This document shows, piece after piece, positions 61,364-64,000 of a DNA stretch of 64,000 nucleotides. The stretch is taken from the NCBI GenBank assembly GCA_020975725.1, contig QXJR01000006.1:558001-622000 (forward strand), read 5' to 3'. A model generated the notes under the pieces. That model saw nothing but the letters and a program-made list of their open reading frames with translations, was not told the origin of the DNA and searched no databases. The position numbers and the translations under genes are program-made. Source of the DNA: Picocystis sp. L7 (taxonomy: Eukaryota; Chlorophyta; Picocystophyceae; Picocystales; Picocystaceae). How positions within the stretch are numbered: the stretch's first letter is position 1; each line of letters starts with the position of its first letter.

Positions 61364-62235
61364 GACACTTGGACTAGACTCGCTCCCTTCGATCTTCTCA
61401 ATTGAATGAACGACTTGTCGTGTTGTCGTTTTGTCGTTTTGTGCTGTCCTCGAACGTTACACGATTTGACCGACAGCCGAAGTCAAGATCATCCCCGAGA
61501 CGAAGTTGAAACGCCATCTAGCTACGCTCACAGGAACGAAACGGCAAGTTCAGGGAGTTGACAAGTTGGACATATTTTTACAACGTATGAAGATTCAGAG
61601 TGCAAAGGACAGACAATTCTTCACCAAAGAAACTTGGTACACTCCTACCAACAACTTGTCCCACATCCTGCACCTGCTGGAAAGGTGCAGGCCTGCACCT
61701 GGATTCTCGATCCATCCTTCTTCCTGTACCATTGGAGCACCATGTGGTGCAGGCATGCACCGTTCCAGTCCGAAACCGTCAAGTGATGGAAGTGTGCATG
61801 CCTGCACCAACCTCGACGGCCTTCGTTTTTCATGGTCGACCACGTGTGCTGTGCGGTGTTTGCATCTGCGGGCACTCCTTCGCAAAGCCTTGATGCGCTC
61901 GAGTGCGCCACCATCCCACTCCAGCCCCACCATTCGCGAGCTCCATCGTTCTTCCTCTTTTCTTTTCGACCTCCATCCCCTGGAACTTTGGTTTCGCCCT
62001 CGTTCGGATGGACCAGATCCACGTTTCCAGGTGCGTCGTCCACGTGTTTTTCTCGGAGACTTCGCCTGCGGCGCTGATTCTCCCGGTAGGCACCCAACTC
62101 GAGTTGGGTCCCTACCAGGAGAACCCAACTCATTCCCCTCGGGAAACAAAACCGGGCCCGATTTGTTTCCCACCGGGTTTCCGGGAAACAAACCCAAACC
62201 GCCGGGAAACAAACCCGGGTGGGATTCCAGACGGA
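61364..62235. promoter_or_regulatory. Upstream region and right end of unit 2
   Basis: Contains one copy of the palindromic unit (AGGTGCAGGCCTGCACCT at about 61682-61699), further GTGCAGGCATGCAC sites, and a near-perfect 42-bp hairpin at 62080-62121 centred on CTCGAG (two mismatches in 21-nt arms) that unit 1 lacks. CGGGAAACAAA repeats follow, with ACGGA at the end. Open frames on both strands look accidental. Confidence 0.5.
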
Positions 62236-63780
62236 GATGTGCCAACACATGTCTCTTTTTCTACCAGTAATTCATAGCAAGCTCCTAGCTTGCTCTAGGT
62301 GAAGTTCAGCCCAAGAAAAATAGTTTTTAAACACTGGGTAAGATCACAGGCAGGGTTGATGCTTTGTACAACATGATTGATCATAGTCCATGCCTCTTGA
62401 GCGTGGATACTACCGCACCTTTCGCTCAAGGAACAGCCGAGGCTCGAAAGGAATTTGTACTTCTTCGTGGAGGCATGTTGTGTACAGGAGTTCGTGCGAT
62501 ATGTGTGATTTGGCGTCTTCCATTGTATCATCGTCCAGTGAACACAGCAGGAAGGTTCATTTTGGCGCCAAGTCGCAGGGTCCTTCTTACGGTATAAAGT
62601 GTTCGATGTTTTGCTTACGATGAAGAAAAAACCCTTTCTTTCGCGGGTATTTTTTACGGAGAAAGTGGAACCCCTCCGATCAAAGGACTATGACCAAATC
62701 GACCAGTGTCAAATGGAAGAGACGTTTTTTTCGGGAAAACTGAGTTCTTCTATTGGTTCCTGCAAAAGTAAATAGACTGCAGCTCTATGTGCTCGGCAGT
62801 CGAGCGAGGGGAACAACATCGTTAGTCATGGCCATACTCTTACAAGGAGATGAACAAAAGAATGGATGGCAGTTGGGCTCAGGACTACATAAGAGCAAGG
62901 ATCAGCATGTACACGCCAGGCGACCTCTTGAACATTCCATCACTAAACATTGCAAGTGACTGAGGTACTACACTCGAGTAAGACGCAATCACTTACTAGT
63001 AGCCCACCTGTGCCGTAGCTCTAATTAAGGTCTCTTACTCGTGGTATAAGCGACATAGGCATGCGAGTATATGCTCTTGTTCTGTTTCTTGAGCAATGAC
63101 AGAACCTGTCCGCATCACCTGCAACATGGAAGGTTGATATTGTAATTTGTATGAATGGGAACTAGCTCCGTTCCTTTGCACTTTTCAACCTCCAGATAGA
63201 GGTTGCCGCCTTCACCTCTTACTGCTCATAAGTTTATTTATATGAAGTTCTTTAAAAATATTGGCCATGAAATGTGGCCTGCGATGGCTAACTATCCAGC
63301 TGTCATGACTTGTCACCAATTTCACGCTTACATTTAGATATTCTGTTGAGACAGGATCTTCCCAGATTACATTCAAGATTCTTAATCGATCCCTTGCTGC
63401 CAAGGTCCACTGACCATTACCTGAATGTGATTTGTTAGTAGACAACTACAAGCATGGGCGGTATAGTCCATTGGCTAGCATTAGATTTGAATTTTAACGG
63501 GCACACAGCCTTTCTGATCCCATAGTCAAAACAGAATCTTCCAGTATAGTTTTGTAGAGTGTCAACGTGCTGATTAAAATGTTCTCTTATGTTAAAGACT
63601 GTAAAATGAGCTAGAATGATCTATTAGGAACAAGTTGCGCTGGTCTCTAGGTTGAGTGAACCATTTTAAGAGGTTCTGGCATGTGGAGTATACTGCAACA
63701 TCACACATTTCCCGAGTTTGCATGGATCGAATCTCTATACGAAAAGTGCGAATCCAGTAGTTTATTCTTGGCAGCATCGA
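62236..63780. other. Intergenic region, no gene recognised
   Basis: Sequence becomes AT-richer and single-copy after the end of the array. Short ORFs up to about 78 codons have no protein-like features. The right part is presumably the 3' UTR and downstream flank of the isomerase gene; exons of an unrecognised gene cannot be ruled out. Confidence 0.5.
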
Positions 63781-64000
63781 TCAGAGTCCAAGCTTCAACA
63801 AATCATGTAGTGTCACAAGCCCAATGAGGCTACCATTGTCTGTAACTGGTAAAACTGAAACCTTAGGAAATTCCTTCATTGTCTGCAGTGCAAAGTATGC
63901 AGAAGCACAACCAGAAACCACTCTTGGAGTACATGTCATCAATGCAGCAATTGATTTGCTGAGTGCCTCTTCTCCATAGGCAGTCAAAGCCCTGCGAAGA
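63781..64000 (-). CDS. kdsD: Arabinose-5-phosphate isomerase, C-terminal CBS domain (partial)
   Basis: The minus strand, open to the window edge, encodes the end of a KdsD/KpsF-type protein: (D)LRRALTAYGEEAL, then AALMTCTPRVV, FALQTMKEFPKVSVLPVTDN and IGLVTLHDLLKLGL, stop TGA 63781-63783. The order LRR...MT-P...lpV-DN-IG-hHDLL-G is that of the second CBS repeat of the family. The enzyme interconverts ribulose-5-phosphate and arabinose-5-phosphate, the first step to Kdo, a sugar of plant rhamnogalacturonan II and of algal scales and walls. The SIS catalytic domain must lie beyond 64000. No intron is seen in the visible 220 bp. The symbol is by family resemblance. Confidence 0.8.
   Translation of the reverse strand, partial: LRRALTAYGEEALSKSIAALMTCTPRVVSGCASAYFALQTMKEFPKVSVLPVTDNGSLIGLVTLHDLLKLGL

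Larger units (their letters stand above)
55447..62235 (-). mobile_element. Unit 2 of the Crypton-like tandem array, uninterrupted
   Basis: 6,789 bp from the junction with unit 1 to the ACGGA at 62231-62235. It carries recombinase A (56148-58412) and recombinase B (59435-61363), both on the minus strand. Recombinase A looks complete; recombinase B has one in-frame stop near its start. The layout left end - cassette A - spacer - B - palindromic upstream region - right end is the reference for interpreting unit 1. Confidence 0.75.

Noticed and set aside
62268-62302. Short hairpin (CAAGCTCCTAGCTTG) resembling part of the gypsy-4 LTR
   Set aside because: The similarity is limited to a few bases around AGCAAGCTCC and has no LTR context.
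1-64000. tRNA, rRNA or CRISPR arrays
   Set aside because: None seen on either strand; the repeats present are transposon ends, tandem repeats and the palindrome.

Overview
Eukaryotic nuclear DNA, most likely from an alga of the plant lineage. The clues are a host gene split by several very short introns, a plant/bacterial-type arabinose-5-phosphate isomerase (Kdo pathway) at the right edge, and Ty3/gypsy retrotransposons that carry a C5-cytosine methyltransferase, a combination I recall being reported from charophyte algae and dinoflagellates. The species cannot be fixed from the window.

Region 1 (1-15488) is a large inverted duplication. Arms 65-4747 and 15488-5934 are collinear over 4,683 bp without an indel and differ at only a handful of bases. 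Each arm holds a GT25-like glycosyltransferase gene with one in-frame stop, an unidentified gene with short introns on the opposite strand, and a membrane-anchored glycosyltransferase-like gene with an EHDW motif. The EHDW gene is complete only in the right arm (5638-6852, minus). The left copy is cut at 4747 and joined to a third, inverted fragment, which makes a 498-bp hairpin. A very young, whole-looking Ty1/copia element (7208-12074) sits in the right arm only.

Region 2 (15810-19152) is a PIF/Harbinger DNA transposon with 39-bp terminal inverted repeats, a Myb/SANT-like gene, a DDE transposase with one in-frame stop, and a minisatellite between them.

Region 3 (19191-62235) is a tandem pair of units from a tyrosine-recombinase (Crypton-like) element. 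Each unit carries two different recombinase genes on the minus strand: A (HxxR type, 754 aa) and B (Ndc10/Crypton type, 642 aa). Unit 2 (55447-62235) is uninterrupted. Unit 1 (19191-55446) has been split by three Ty3/gypsy insertions, the third of which contains a fourth. A short ACGGA core lies at the left end, the junction and the right end of the array. The A gene sits in a cassette bounded by GTCACC-type inverted repeats. The cassettes of the two units are strongly diverged, while the B parts are almost identical, so cassettes appear to have been exchanged at a fixed site.

The four gypsy elements (19846-27267 plus; 27830-35198 minus; 36665-52264 plus; 39609-47442 minus, nested in the third) are related but distinct. 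All have the order gag | protease-RT-RNase H-DNA methyltransferase-integrase-C-terminal extension, a conserved A_AAA_AAC frameshift site at the gag stop, and a DTL[AS]S protease motif. The nested one looks whole with LTRs that look identical; the others carry about one to three breaks.

Region 4 (62236-64000) is mostly non-coding and ends in the C-terminal CBS domain of an arabinose-5-phosphate isomerase running off the window.
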